From Thiosocius sp049669185 (lineage in GTDB: Bacteria > Pseudomonadota > Gammaproteobacteria > Chromatiales > Chromatiaceae), in contig JBATKF010000471.1 in the NCBI GenBank assembly GCA_049669185.1, positions 1 to 27,974 of the forward strand: a stretch of 27,974 nt of DNA, read 5' to 3'. The notes beneath the pieces were generated by a model. That model had not been told where the DNA came from, searched no databases, and worked only from the letters and a program-made list of their open reading frames with translations. This document shows positions 7,291-14,488 of this stretch, in pieces. How positions within the stretch are numbered: position 1 is the stretch's first letter; each line of letters begins with the position of its first letter. A program made the translations under genes and the position numbers.

Positions 7291-7710
7291 CTATTTGGCG
7301 CCGCCACACTTGCCTTCGCCGCACTTGCCCTCGGTCATCTTGGCGCCGCCTCGGTCTTTGCCCTCGGCCATCTCGGCATTGCCGCCACACTTACCGGCGC
7401 CGCACTTTCCGTCGGCCATCTTGGCACTGCCGCCACAGCTGCCGGCGGCGCACTTTCCGTCCGCCATCTTGGCATTGCCGCCACACCTGCCGGTGGCGCA
7501 CTTTCCGTCGGCCATCTTGGCATTGCCGCCACACTTACCGGTGGCGCACTTGCCTTCGACATGGCTGCCGGCGAGCTGCGCATAGCCCCCAGCGAGTTCG
7601 GACAGACCAAAGGGGTTCTCGGCGGCATGGGCGCCGCCCGCGATCAGCATGGACCCCGCGAACGCCGCACCAATGGCAGTCGCAACGTTTTTCGTGGGCT
7701 TTCGGGACAT
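7291..7710 (-). CDS. hvfA: Cys-rich repeat precursor of a copper-binding peptide (HvfA-like)
   Basis: 139 residues from the ATG at 7710, which has AAGGAG five bases upstream. Residues 1-30 form a Sec signal peptide (basic start, AIGAAFAGSMLIAGGAHA|A). A short ENPFGLSELAGGYAQLA segment follows. Residues 51-139 are a run of units of about 16 residues of the type (E/D)GKC-x-x-G-(K/R/S)-CGGNAKMA. Cysteines are at 55, 60, 71, 76, 87, 92, 103, 108, 130 and 135. The EGKC/EGKCG motif matches HvfA of Haemophilus influenzae, where HvfBC convert such Cys residues to copper-binding oxazolone/thioamide pairs. Here several units read DGKC, and one unit has lost both cysteines (EGKDRGGAKM, 116-125). The product is inferred to be exported and to sequester copper in the periplasm. 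Confidence 0.88.
   Translation of the reverse strand: MSRKPTKNVATAIGAAFAGSMLIAGGAHAAENPFGLSELAGGYAQLAGSHVEGKCATGKCGGNAKMADGKCATGRCGGNAKMADGKCAAGSCGGSAKMADGKCGAGKCGGNAEMAEGKDRGGAKMTEGKCGEGKCGGAK
7294..7560 (-). repeat. In-gene tandem repeat, about 48-bp units
   Basis: The part of the hvfA-like gene coding for residues 51-139 consists of four near-identical 48-base units, one shortened unit of 33 bases and a terminal partial unit. At the protein level these are 51-66, 67-82, 83-98, 99-114, 115-125 and 126-139. The high identity between neighbouring units suggests recent expansion by slippage or recombination. Confidence 0.85.
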
Positions 7711-7714
7711 GTAT

Positions 7715-7736
7715 TCTCCTTGCGACGTGCGTCGCA
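7715..7736 (-). promoter_or_regulatory. Ribosome binding site with abutting hairpin, hvfA-like gene
   Basis: On the transcribed strand a 6-bp inverted repeat, TGCGAC-gcac-GTCGCA (positions 7736 to 7721), runs directly into AAGGAG (7721-7716), five bases before the ATG. A hairpin sharing its last base with the Shine-Dalgarno could affect translation of the precursor. It is short, and a role is speculative. Confidence 0.4.
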
Positions 7737-7752
7737 TCCGATCGGCTCCAGC

Positions 7753-7782
7753 CTAGAGGCCTGTATTCCAGGGAAAAATTCC
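7753..7782 (-). promoter_or_regulatory. Possible ECF-type promoter or operator upstream of hvfA-like gene
   Basis: Reading the minus strand, GGAAT (7782-7778) is followed 20 bases later by TCTAG (7757-7753). This resembles the GGAA(C/T)...TCTA pattern of ECF sigma promoters, but the spacer is about two bases too long. Within it lies the dyad CCTG-n5-CAGG (7760-7772), a possible operator. The placement, 45-70 bases before the ATG, is suitable. Confidence 0.25.
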
Positions 7783-7890
7783 GTTGCGGCGCCTATTCAG
7801 GCTTTTGCTGCCCCGGTGGGGTGCTTTCCCTTGCCGCCGCACAGATGCCCACCGCTACCTGAATGGGACCGCCAGGGCGGCGCGAATGTT

Positions 7891-8316
7891 TCATCGCGCC
7901 AGCTTCTTTACGCATGCCAGATAGGCCTGCTCATCCGGCGCCGTGCCTGATCGCTGTGCCTCCCACAGCGCTGCGCCGAGGCACTCCATCATCGCGTGTT
8001 CGGCCGCGTGGGAATCCCCCTGACGAAGCACGAGGCGTTGATAGGCGGAACGTATGCCCGAGGGGCGGTCGGCCCCGAGCTGCTCGCCGATCGTGATATG
8101 CATGCCCATGTGCAGCCAGGGGTTCGTCTGGCCCTGTTCAGGGCCGAAATCCTGCTGCAGCTGGTCCGCGTCGGCGAGGCACGCGTGATACTCGGGATGC
8201 TGCGCGATGACCTCCGCAACCAGCCGTTCGAGAGGCTGAAGCGGCTGACCGGCCAGGCGTCTGTCCCAGCTGGTCAGAAAAAAACGGCGGAGTTCTGCGC
8301 GATTCTGTCCAAACAT
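7891..8316 (-). CDS. DUF1841 family protein
   Basis: 141 residues from the ATG at 8316, the usual DUF1841 length. It starts MFGQNRAELRRFFLTSWDR, continues with LVAEVIAQHPEYHACL, and contains the characteristic NPWLHMGMHITIGEQLGADRP segment, with several conserved His and Asp residues, then HAAEHAMMECL. It is soluble with no signal peptide. The function of the family is unknown; the conserved histidines could bind metal, but that is a guess. It lies upstream of the hvfABC-like genes in the same direction with a 180-base gap, so it may or may not share their transcript. Confidence 0.85.
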   Translation of the reverse strand: MFGQNRAELRRFFLTSWDRRLAGQPLQPLERLVAEVIAQHPEYHACLADADQLQQDFGPEQGQTNPWLHMGMHITIGEQLGADRPSGIRSAYQRLVLRQGDSHAAEHAMMECLGAALWEAQRSGTAPDEQAYLACVKKLAR

Positions 8317-8402
8317 TGCGGCTGCTGAAGAAGGCTTTCGGTACCCCGCGGCATCGTGCCACAGCCGCAACGCGCGCGGCGCTGTTGCGGCGCATTAAAA
8401 CC

Positions 8403-8672
8403 ATGAGATAAATGCAGCTTTAGACCTGCATATCTCACCGATTTCCTGCTGCGGCCCCCGATACGCTCGCCCTGACGGGGCGCTGTCCGATGCCATCCTG
8501 GGCATCGGCCCTTCGGGCGCACCGCATGCGACCCGTTTCGCTCCTGGCGAAACGGTCTCGTTGCAGGCGGTTCGACGTAGTGTGGACTACGCCTTCACCC
8601 CCTTCCACTCCGTGCACCCCGCCATAGCGGCGTCTCGGCGGCCTCGCTGCGTAAAACGGTGAGATATGCAGG
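8403..8672. repeat. Structured non-coding inverted-repeat element (MITE/REP-like)
   Basis: This 370-base gap between nth and the DUF1841 gene holds no credible gene. CCTGCATATCTCACCG (8425-8440) is repeated exactly inverted as CGGTGAGATATGCAGG (8657-8672), bounding 248 bases. A third, slightly altered inverted copy of the motif, TGAGATAAATGCAG, sits at 8403-8416. The interior is a chain of hairpins: CGCCC/GGGCG (8468-8482), CCGATGCC/GGCATCGG (8487-8508), CCGTTTCGC/GCGAAACGG (8533-8555) and CGTAG/CTACG (8576-8591). No transposase remnant or clear target duplication is seen. A non-autonomous element, or remnant of an insertion sequence, is the best reading. Confidence 0.6.
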
Positions 8673-8686
8673 CCTGGGGGCTGGGC

Positions 8687-9319
8687 CTACTCGACCTTGT
8701 CGCGGTATTCGCAGAGGTCCTCGATCAGACAGGCGCCGCAGCGTGGTTTGCGTGCGACGCAGGTGTAACGACCGAGAAGGATAAGCCAGTGGTGCGCGTC
8801 ATGCAGAAATTCCTTGGGCACCAGGCGCAGGAGTCGTTGTTCAACCGCCAGGACGGTCTTGCCCGGCGCGATGCCGGTGCGGTTGGCGACGCGAAAGATA
8901 TGGGTGTCGACAGCCATGGTGGGCTGTCCAAAGGCCGTGTTCAGCACCACATTGGCGGTCTTGCGCCCGACACCGGGCAGCGCCTCGAGACTGGCGCGAT
9001 CGGCAGGTACCTGGCCAGCGTGTTGCTTTATGAGTATGTCGCAGGCCTTGATGATGTTCTCGGCCTTGCTGTTGAACAGGCCGATGGTCTTGATATAGGC
9101 CTTGAGTCCGTCGACGCCGAGGGCATGGATGGCCTGCGGTGTGTTCGCGACAGGAAACAGTCGCGCAGTGGCCTTGTTGACGCCTTTGTCCGTGGCCTGC
9201 GCCGACAGGATGACGGCGACCAGCAGCTCGAATGGGCTCGTATAGTTGAGTTCCGTCGTCGGGTGCGGATCGGCGGCACGCAGACGCTCGAAGATGCGTT
9301 GACGTTTGGCCCGGTTCAC
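8687..9319 (-). CDS. nth: Endonuclease III (Nth)
   Basis: 210 residues from a GTG at 9319, almost exactly E. coli Nth length and numbering. Nth is a bifunctional DNA glycosylase/AP lyase that removes oxidised pyrimidines. The helix-hairpin-helix LEALPGVGRKTANVVLNTA carries catalytic Lys120, and Asp138 lies in VDTHIFRV. The C-terminal [4Fe-4S] cluster is formed by Cys187, Cys194, Cys197 and Cys203 with the standard x6-x2-x5 spacing. The start lies 17 bases after the rsxE stop, and the rsx-nth linkage is conserved in gammaproteobacteria. No strong ribosome binding site is seen, so expression may depend on coupling to rsxE. Confidence 0.95.
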   Translation of the reverse strand: MNRAKRQRIFERLRAADPHPTTELNYTSPFELLVAVILSAQATDKGVNKATARLFPVANTPQAIHALGVDGLKAYIKTIGLFNSKAENIIKACDILIKQHAGQVPADRASLEALPGVGRKTANVVLNTAFGQPTMAVDTHIFRVANRTGIAPGKTVLAVEQRLLRLVPKEFLHDAHHWLILLGRYTCVARKPRCGACLIEDLCEYRDKVE

Positions 9320-9336
9320 GAGGGCCGCTACAAGGA

Positions 9337-10026
9337 TCAGGCCCGGGCGGCGGAGGGCTCGCCGCGTGCTGCCGGTACCGCCTTGCGCCTGCTCAGTTGC
9401 CTGTCGATGATGTTCTTCAATGCGATCATCATGCCCAGGCCCATGAACGCGCCGGGGGGCAGGATCATGATCAGGATGCCGGGGTAGTCCTCGCTGATGG
9501 CCCAGCGCCAGTCGCGCGCCACCTCGCCGAACATCAGATGGGCGCCGTCGAACAGCGTCCCCTGGCCGATCAATTCGCGGCTGCCGCCGAGGACTACCAG
9601 CGCAAGCGTGAAGCCTATGCCGATCGCCAGACCGTCGGCGAGCGCGCGCGGCACCGGGTTGCGCGAGGCGAACGCCTCGGCGCGACCGATGATCGCGCAA
9701 TTGGTGACAATCAGTGGGATGAAGATACCCAGCACCTTGTACAGGCCGTGGAAATACGCATTCATCACCAGCTCCACCGTGGTCACGAACGACGCGATGA
9801 TGAGGACAAACACCGCCAGGCGGATCTCGGGTCGCACCCAGTTACGGATCACCGACACCGACACATTCGACAGTGTCAGTACCAGCGTCGTGGCCAGGCC
9901 GAGACCGAGGCCGTTGATCAGCGTGTTGGAGACGGCGAGCAGCGGGCACAGGCCGAGCAGGGCGACCAGGGCCTGGTTGTTGTGCCAAAGCCCGTCGAGA
10001 ACGATCTTGCGATAGCCGTCGTCCAT
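9337..10026 (-). CDS. rsxE: Rsx/Rnf complex membrane subunit E
   Basis: 229 residues with six hydrophobic helices. Start is the ATG at 10026, sharing its A with the rsxG stop (TGATG); a TTG one codon earlier is less likely. Two Cys residues sit in the half-channel motifs LLGLCPLLAVSN (Cys27) and IVTNCAIIGRAEAF (Cys110). Together with the matching pair in RsxA they hold the intramembrane iron or Fe-S centre known in Rnf and Nqr complexes. RsxE and RsxA are inverted-topology homologues. The C-terminal tail (RRKAVPAARGEPSAARA) is basic and cytoplasmic-looking. The gene is the last rsx gene before nth. Confidence 0.94.
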   Translation of the reverse strand: MDDGYRKIVLDGLWHNNQALVALLGLCPLLAVSNTLINGLGLGLATTLVLTLSNVSVSVIRNWVRPEIRLAVFVLIIASFVTTVELVMNAYFHGLYKVLGIFIPLIVTNCAIIGRAEAFASRNPVPRALADGLAIGIGFTLALVVLGGSRELIGQGTLFDGAHLMFGEVARDWRWAISEDYPGILIMILPPGAFMGLGMMIALKNIIDRQLSRRKAVPAARGEPSAARA

Positions 10027-10664
10027 CAACCTGCGCTCTCCTCCGGCTGCGGCTGCTCGAACAGCTTGAGCCTGTGTTCATTGAAATACACCAGGCTGGC
10101 CTTCAGACCACGTACTACCGCACGCGGGGTCACCGTCGCGCCGGTGAATTGGTCGAACTGGCCACCGTCGCGTTTTACCGCCCAGGCCGATGCCGGCGGA
10201 TCGAGCAGCGACTTGCCGGCAAAATCGAGGATCCAGTCTGAGCGTTCGACCTCGATCTTATCGCCGAGGCCCGGGGTCTCGCGGTGCGCCAGCACGCGTG
10301 CACCTGCCAGGGTGCCATCGTAACGCACCGCCACGATCAGGCGAATCGGGCCACTGTAGCCCTGGGCGATCACCGGGCTGAACACCGCGGCGACCGGTTG
10401 GCCTTGATGCCACCCGCGGTATACCCGGGTCATCGCTGCGCCCAGCGCCTCGGGTGCCGAGACATCGACGACGTCGGTAAGCATGTCGTTGTCGATCTGG
10501 GCCCGCGGCAGCATTTCCTCCAGCTGCTGGAGCAGCACCTCGCGCTCGTTGCGTGCGATACGCTCGGCGGTGCCCTGGTGACTCAGCGCGACCAGGCCTG
10601 CGCCGAGCACGCCGAACAGGCCCAGCAGCACGCTCGACACCACTGCCGGAAGCTTAGCCTGCAT
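10026..10664 (-). CDS. rsxG: Rsx/Rnf complex FMN-carrying subunit G
   Basis: 212 residues: one N-terminal membrane helix (about 8-28), then a periplasmic FMN-binding domain. The flavinylation motif is FTGATVTPRAVV, with Thr177 the expected acceptor for covalent FMN. The preceding ETPGLGDKIE segment is also typical of RnfG/NqrC. The subunit passes electrons on the outer face of the membrane. Attachment of the flavin needs an ApbE transferase, which is not encoded in this window. It lies 23 bases after rsxD and is fused by a one-base overlap to rsxE. Confidence 0.94.
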   Translation of the reverse strand: MQAKLPAVVSSVLLGLFGVLGAGLVALSHQGTAERIARNEREVLLQQLEEMLPRAQIDNDMLTDVVDVSAPEALGAAMTRVYRGWHQGQPVAAVFSPVIAQGYSGPIRLIVAVRYDGTLAGARVLAHRETPGLGDKIEVERSDWILDFAGKSLLDPPASAWAVKRDGGQFDQFTGATVTPRAVVRGLKASLVYFNEHRLKLFEQPQPEESAG

Positions 10665-10687
10665 GTTGCACCGGTATCCGGGCTAGG

Positions 10688-11731
10688 CTACGCATCCTCG
10701 TGCTCCCGCTGGCCGAAGATGCGCGGCTGGGTGTAATAGTCGATCGTCGGCGCGGCCATATTCAGCAGCAGGACGGCGAACGCAACCGCATCCGGGTAGC
10801 CGCCCCAGGTGCGGATGATGAAGACCAGCAGACCGATCAATGCGCCATAGATCAGCTGGCCACGCGGTGTCGTACTGGCCGAGACCGGGTCTGTGGCAAT
10901 GAAGAAGGCGCCCAAGATCGCGCCACCGCTGAACACATGGAATGCCGGGAAGGGGTGGGTATTCGCGTCGATCGCCCAGAACAGCCCCGAGACCAGGATC
11001 AGTGCGCCCAGCATACTGGCCGGGATACGCCAGCTGATGACCCGGCGCCAGATCATGAACAGACCGCCAATCAAGAACCAGTTGCCGATCCATTCCCAAC
11101 CGCGACCGCCGAAGTCGCCCCACAGCGGACTCTCGCGGATCTCACTGATCATCAGGTTTTGCGACAGCTGGGTGCGCATCTGATCGAGCGGCGTCGCACT
11201 GGTGATGGCATCCCAGGTCTGCCCGAGTGGCGGCGTCCCGCTGAAGGTGATATGCAGCGAATCGATCAGCGACAGCGCGCCACTGCTGAGGACGTCGGGC
11301 GGCAGCCAGCGGGTCATGGTCACCGGGAAAGACACCAGCAGCAGCACATAGCCGGCCATGGCTGGGTTGAATGGATTGAAGCCGATGCCGCCGAACAATT
11401 GCTTGGCGATGATGATCGCAAAGGCGCTGCCCAGAAAGGTCTGCCACCAGGGTAGCAGCGGCGGCAGCGCGATGGCCATCAGCCAGGCGGTGACCACTGC
11501 GCTGAGATCGATGAGGACTGGGCCCACCGCGCGGCCGCGCAGCTTCAGTACTGCCGCCTCAGCGGCCACAGCGGCGGCAACGGCGATCAGTATATTGATC
11601 AGTACGCCCCAGCCGAAATACCAGAACATCGCCAGGGTGCCGGGCAGCAGCGCGAGCAGCACCATGCCCATGACACGGGTCACGCTCTGCGGTCCGCTCA
11701 GATGCGGCGAACTGGTGGTAGCGAATTGCAT
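10688..11731 (-). CDS. rsxD: Rsx/Rnf complex membrane subunit D
   Basis: 347 residues with about nine to ten membrane helices, beginning with SPHLSGPQSVTRVMGMV, typical of RnfD/NqrB. The motif TSATPLDQMRTQL contains Thr180, the expected site of the second covalent FMN. KQLFGGIGFNPFNPAMAGYVLL and the later ATDPVSASTTPRGQLIYG are conserved family segments. The start is the ATG at 11731, two bases after the rsxC stop. The subunit forms the membrane core with A and E, and in ion-pumping Rnf complexes it is part of the ion path. Confidence 0.95.
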   Translation of the reverse strand: MQFATTSSPHLSGPQSVTRVMGMVLLALLPGTLAMFWYFGWGVLINILIAVAAAVAAEAAVLKLRGRAVGPVLIDLSAVVTAWLMAIALPPLLPWWQTFLGSAFAIIIAKQLFGGIGFNPFNPAMAGYVLLLVSFPVTMTRWLPPDVLSSGALSLIDSLHITFSGTPPLGQTWDAITSATPLDQMRTQLSQNLMISEIRESPLWGDFGGRGWEWIGNWFLIGGLFMIWRRVISWRIPASMLGALILVSGLFWAIDANTHPFPAFHVFSGGAILGAFFIATDPVSASTTPRGQLIYGALIGLLVFIIRTWGGYPDAVAFAVLLLNMAAPTIDYYTQPRIFGQREHEDA

Positions 11732-11733
11732 GG

Positions 11734-13305
11734 TTAGTCTTTGTTGGAGGGTGCGGCCTGCTGCGCCGCCTTCTTGGCCGCGGCGCGTTGCATCGCGGCC
11801 TCGATGGCCGCCTTTTTCGGATCGACCGCATCGCTGGCGCCCGGCTTGCTCTCCAAGGCCTCTTTTTTCTTGCGCAGGCGAGCCTTGCGTTGATGCTCGA
11901 GGCGTTCGAGGCGTGCCTGGCGTGCCTCATGACGGCGCCGCGCCAGATCGGATTTCTCGCGGTCGCGCTCCTGGGCCCAGATCTCGGTCTTGGCGAAGCG
12001 GTAATAGTGCACCAAAGGGATGTGTGCGGGACATACGTAGGCGCAGCAGCCGCACTCGATGCAATCGAACAGGTGATAATCCTGGACCTTGTCGAAGTCG
12101 CGGGCGCGGGCGTACCAAAACAGCTGCTGCGGCAAGAGTTGCGCCGGACAGACCTCGGCACACTGACCGCAGCGGATACAGGGGCGCTCGGGTTCGGCCT
12201 GAGGTGCCTCCTCGCGCGATGCGGCCAACAGACAATTGGTTCCCTTGGTGATCGGCACGCGGTCGTCCCGAAGACCGAAGCCCATCATTGGGCCGCCAAG
12301 GATCAGTTCATGGACGCGATCGGTGTAACCCCCGGCATGCTGGATCAGCACGTCGGCCGGGGTCCCCAGCGGCACCAAGAAGTTGCCGGGTTGGCCGACC
12401 CCCTGGCCGGTCACCGTGACGATGCGCTCGATCAGCGGACGCCCCCGTAACACGGCGTCGGCGATCGCTGCGGCGGTCGCGACGTTCTGACATAACACGC
12501 CCACTGCCGAGGGCAATCCGTGTGAAGGGACCGCTTTGCCGGTCAAGAGCTGAATCAGCTGTTTCTCGCCGCCGCTCGGGTACACGGAGGGCACGACGAC
12601 GATCTCGATGTCTTGCTGGTCGCTTTGCGTGATGGCCTGGCGCAGAGATGCAATCGCCTCGGGTTTGTTGTCCTCGATGCCGATCAGGCACTCTCGGGCG
12701 TCGACCAGATAGCGCAGAATACCGATGCCATCGACGATATCGGCGGCACGTTCGCGCATCAGCGTGTCGTCGCAGGTGATGTAGGGTTCGCACTCGGCGG
12801 CGTTGATGATCAGGCTTTCAATCGGTCGTTGGCCGCTGGTATTGACCTTCACCGCGGTGGGGAAGGCGGCGCCGCCGAGTCCGACGATGCCGGCCCAGCG
12901 GATGCGCTCGCGCAGGTGGGCGCCGCTGTGGGCGCGGTAGTCGGGTAGCGCTTCGGGAAGCTCGGCCCAGGCGTCTTGGCCGTCGGCCTCGATGACGATG
13001 CAGGCATCATTGAGGCCGGAGGGGTGAGGGATGGGCCGGTCGCCGATCTCGATGACCGTTCCCGAGGTTGGGGCATGCAGCGGCGCGCTGACGAAGTCGA
13101 CGGCATTCGCCAACAGTTGTCCCTTCTTTATATGCTCGCCGACCTCGACCGCGGGCTCAGCGCTGTGCCCGATATGCTGTTGCAGAGGCAGAGTCAGTCG
13201 CTCCGGCATCGGCAGTCGCTGCAACGGCCGCCCGCTCGACAGTGCCTTGTGGTCGTCAATGCGCAGGCCACCGTGGAAAGACCAGATCGTGCGCTGATCA
13301 GCCAT
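11734..13305 (-). CDS. rsxC: Rsx/Rnf complex NADH-side subunit C
   Basis: 523 residues, shorter than E. coli RsxC (about 740). The N-terminal domain has the barrel-sandwich GTVIEIGD element and the nucleotide/FMN site GIVGLGGAAFPTAVKV (139-154). Two [4Fe-4S] clusters are formed by Cys376/379/382/386 and Cys415/418/421/425. The C-terminal part (about 440-523) is a charged Arg/Lys/Glu helix followed by one copy of the DPKKAAIEAAMQRAAAKKA repeat, which occurs in multiple copies in longer RsxC proteins; this accounts for the short length. RsxC accepts electrons from NADH or exchanges them with ferredoxin at the cytoplasmic side. The start overlaps rsxB by eight bases. Confidence 0.95.
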   Translation of the reverse strand: MADQRTIWSFHGGLRIDDHKALSSGRPLQRLPMPERLTLPLQQHIGHSAEPAVEVGEHIKKGQLLANAVDFVSAPLHAPTSGTVIEIGDRPIPHPSGLNDACIVIEADGQDAWAELPEALPDYRAHSGAHLRERIRWAGIVGLGGAAFPTAVKVNTSGQRPIESLIINAAECEPYITCDDTLMRERAADIVDGIGILRYLVDARECLIGIEDNKPEAIASLRQAITQSDQQDIEIVVVPSVYPSGGEKQLIQLLTGKAVPSHGLPSAVGVLCQNVATAAAIADAVLRGRPLIERIVTVTGQGVGQPGNFLVPLGTPADVLIQHAGGYTDRVHELILGGPMMGFGLRDDRVPITKGTNCLLAASREEAPQAEPERPCIRCGQCAEVCPAQLLPQQLFWYARARDFDKVQDYHLFDCIECGCCAYVCPAHIPLVHYYRFAKTEIWAQERDREKSDLARRRHEARQARLERLEHQRKARLRKKKEALESKPGASDAVDPKKAAIEAAMQRAAAKKAAQQAAPSNKD

Positions 13306-13855
13306 GCGCCGCCTCCGCCGTGACCTCTTTCGGAAACGGCCATCTCCAGGTCCGCGGCGTGGCCTCCAAGGGACGCATGACGATGCATTCGACCGGGCAG
13401 GGCGGCAGGCAGAGTTCGCAGCCGGTGCACTCGTCTTCGATCACGGTGTGCATCTGCTTGGCCGCGCCGACGATGGCATCGACCGGGCAGGCCTGGATGC
13501 AGAGGGTACAACCGATGCAATCGGCCTCGACGATTAAGGCGACCGACTTGGGTTTCTCCGCCGCGGCCTCGTCTTCGAGCGGCATGGGGTCGCGGCCGAG
13601 CAGCTCGGCAAGTGCGATCATCGTGGTCTCTCCACCCGGCGGACAGCGGTTGATCTCGGCCTCGCCGGCCGCCATCGCCTCGGCGTATGGCCGGCAACCG
13701 GCGTAGCCACATTGGCCGCACTGCGTCTGCGGCAACAGGCCGTCGATCTGATCGGCAATTGGATCTCCCTCGACGCGAAAACGGATCGCGGAATAGCCCA
13801 GGATCAGACCGAACAGACTGGCCAGACCGGCGATGGTCAAGACGGCAGTGATCAA
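13298..13855 (-). CDS. rsxB: Rsx/Rnf complex ferredoxin-like subunit B
   Basis: 185 residues: an N-terminal membrane helix (about 3-22), then an Fe-S domain with Cys46/49/54/71, followed by two ferredoxin-type [4Fe-4S] motifs, Cys113/116/119/123 and Cys143/146/149/153. This is the normal RsxB pattern. The start is a TTG at 13855 with GAGGG seven bases upstream; the only nearby ATG is out of frame. It lies 10 bases after rsxA and overlaps rsxC by eight bases. The subunit moves electrons between the membrane core and soluble partners. Confidence 0.95.
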   Translation of the reverse strand: MITAVLTIAGLASLFGLILGYSAIRFRVEGDPIADQIDGLLPQTQCGQCGYAGCRPYAEAMAAGEAEINRCPPGGETTMIALAELLGRDPMPLEDEAAAEKPKSVALIVEADCIGCTLCIQACPVDAIVGAAKQMHTVIEDECTGCELCLPPCPVECIVMRPLEATPRTWRWPFPKEVTAEAAHG

Positions 13856-13865
13856 GGCGCTGCCC

Positions 13866-14447
13866 TCATCTATTCACCAGACCGGCAAATCCCATGAAGG
13901 CCATCGACATCAGGCCTGCGGTCACCAGGGCGATGGCGTTGCCTTGAAAAGGTTCCGGGACGTCGGCGACTGCGACGCGCTCGCGTACCGCGGCGAACAG
14001 TACCAGGACCAGCGAGAAGCCGACCGCCGCACCGAATCCGTAGAGCGCAGACTCGACGAAGCTGTGCTGCTCCTGGATATTCAGCAGGGCAACCCCCAGC
14101 ACCGCACAGTTGGTGGTGATCAGCGGCAGAAAAATTCCCAGTACCTGATACAGCAGCGGGCTGGTCTTATGCATCACCATCTCGGTGAATTGCACGACAA
14201 CGGCAATTACCAGGATGAACGCGATAGTCCGCAGATATTCGACGTCCAGCGGCGCCAGGATGTATTCGTTCACCAGATAACTGCTGACAGAGGACAATGT
14301 CAGCACGAAGGTGGTGGCCAGGCCCATGCCCATGGCGGTCTCGAGCTTGCGGGACACCCCCATGAAAGGACACAGGCCGAGAAACTTCACCAGCACGAAG
14401 TTGTTCACCAGCACGGTGCTGATCAGTATCAGCGCATATTCAGTCAT
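13866..14447 (-). CDS. rsxA: Rsx/Rnf complex membrane subunit A
   Basis: 193 residues, exactly the usual RsxA length, with six membrane helices. Cys26 (FLGLCPFMGVS) and Cys114 (LITTNCAVLGVALL) are the ligands shared with RsxE for the intramembrane iron centre. It is the first gene of the rsxABCDGE-nth operon, which reads leftward. The ATG has AAGGG upstream. A GC-rich 7-bp hairpin (14467-14488) lies in the leader just upstream. In E. coli the complex keeps SoxR reduced; in other bacteria Rnf couples NADH and ferredoxin to an ion gradient, often for nitrogen fixation. The window does not distinguish these roles. Confidence 0.95.
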   Translation of the reverse strand: MTEYALILISTVLVNNFVLVKFLGLCPFMGVSRKLETAMGMGLATTFVLTLSSVSSYLVNEYILAPLDVEYLRTIAFILVIAVVVQFTEMVMHKTSPLLYQVLGIFLPLITTNCAVLGVALLNIQEQHSFVESALYGFGAAVGFSLVLVLFAAVRERVAVADVPEPFQGNAIALVTAGLMSMAFMGFAGLVNR

Positions 14448-14466
14448 TCGCCCTTTGGCCCCGCCA

Positions 14467-14488
14467 GCCGGCGCGCAGCGCCGCCGGC
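14467..14488 (-). other. Hairpin in the rsxA leader
   Basis: GCCGGCG (14467-14473) and CGCCGGC (14482-14488) form a perfect 7-bp stem with an eight-base loop. It sits 20-40 bases upstream of the rsxA start. There is no T-run, so a leader structure rather than a terminator is likely, but short GC-rich palindromes are common in such DNA. Confidence 0.35.

Noticed and set aside
7294..7560. CRISPR-like regular repeats
   Set aside because: Units are contiguous and coding, with no unique spacers; they are the core repeats of the precursor gene.
7242..7862. Repeat-rich + strand frames opposite the HvfA-like gene, some looking like tandem-repeat proteins
   Set aside because: They are antisense translations of the 48-base coding repeats; signal peptide, ribosome binding site and operon context all support the minus strand.
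9320..9700. N-terminal extension of Nth (or a fusion) up to 9700
   Set aside because: The extension overlaps rsxE in another frame and has no Nth similarity; the GTG at 9319 gives the exact family length and numbering.
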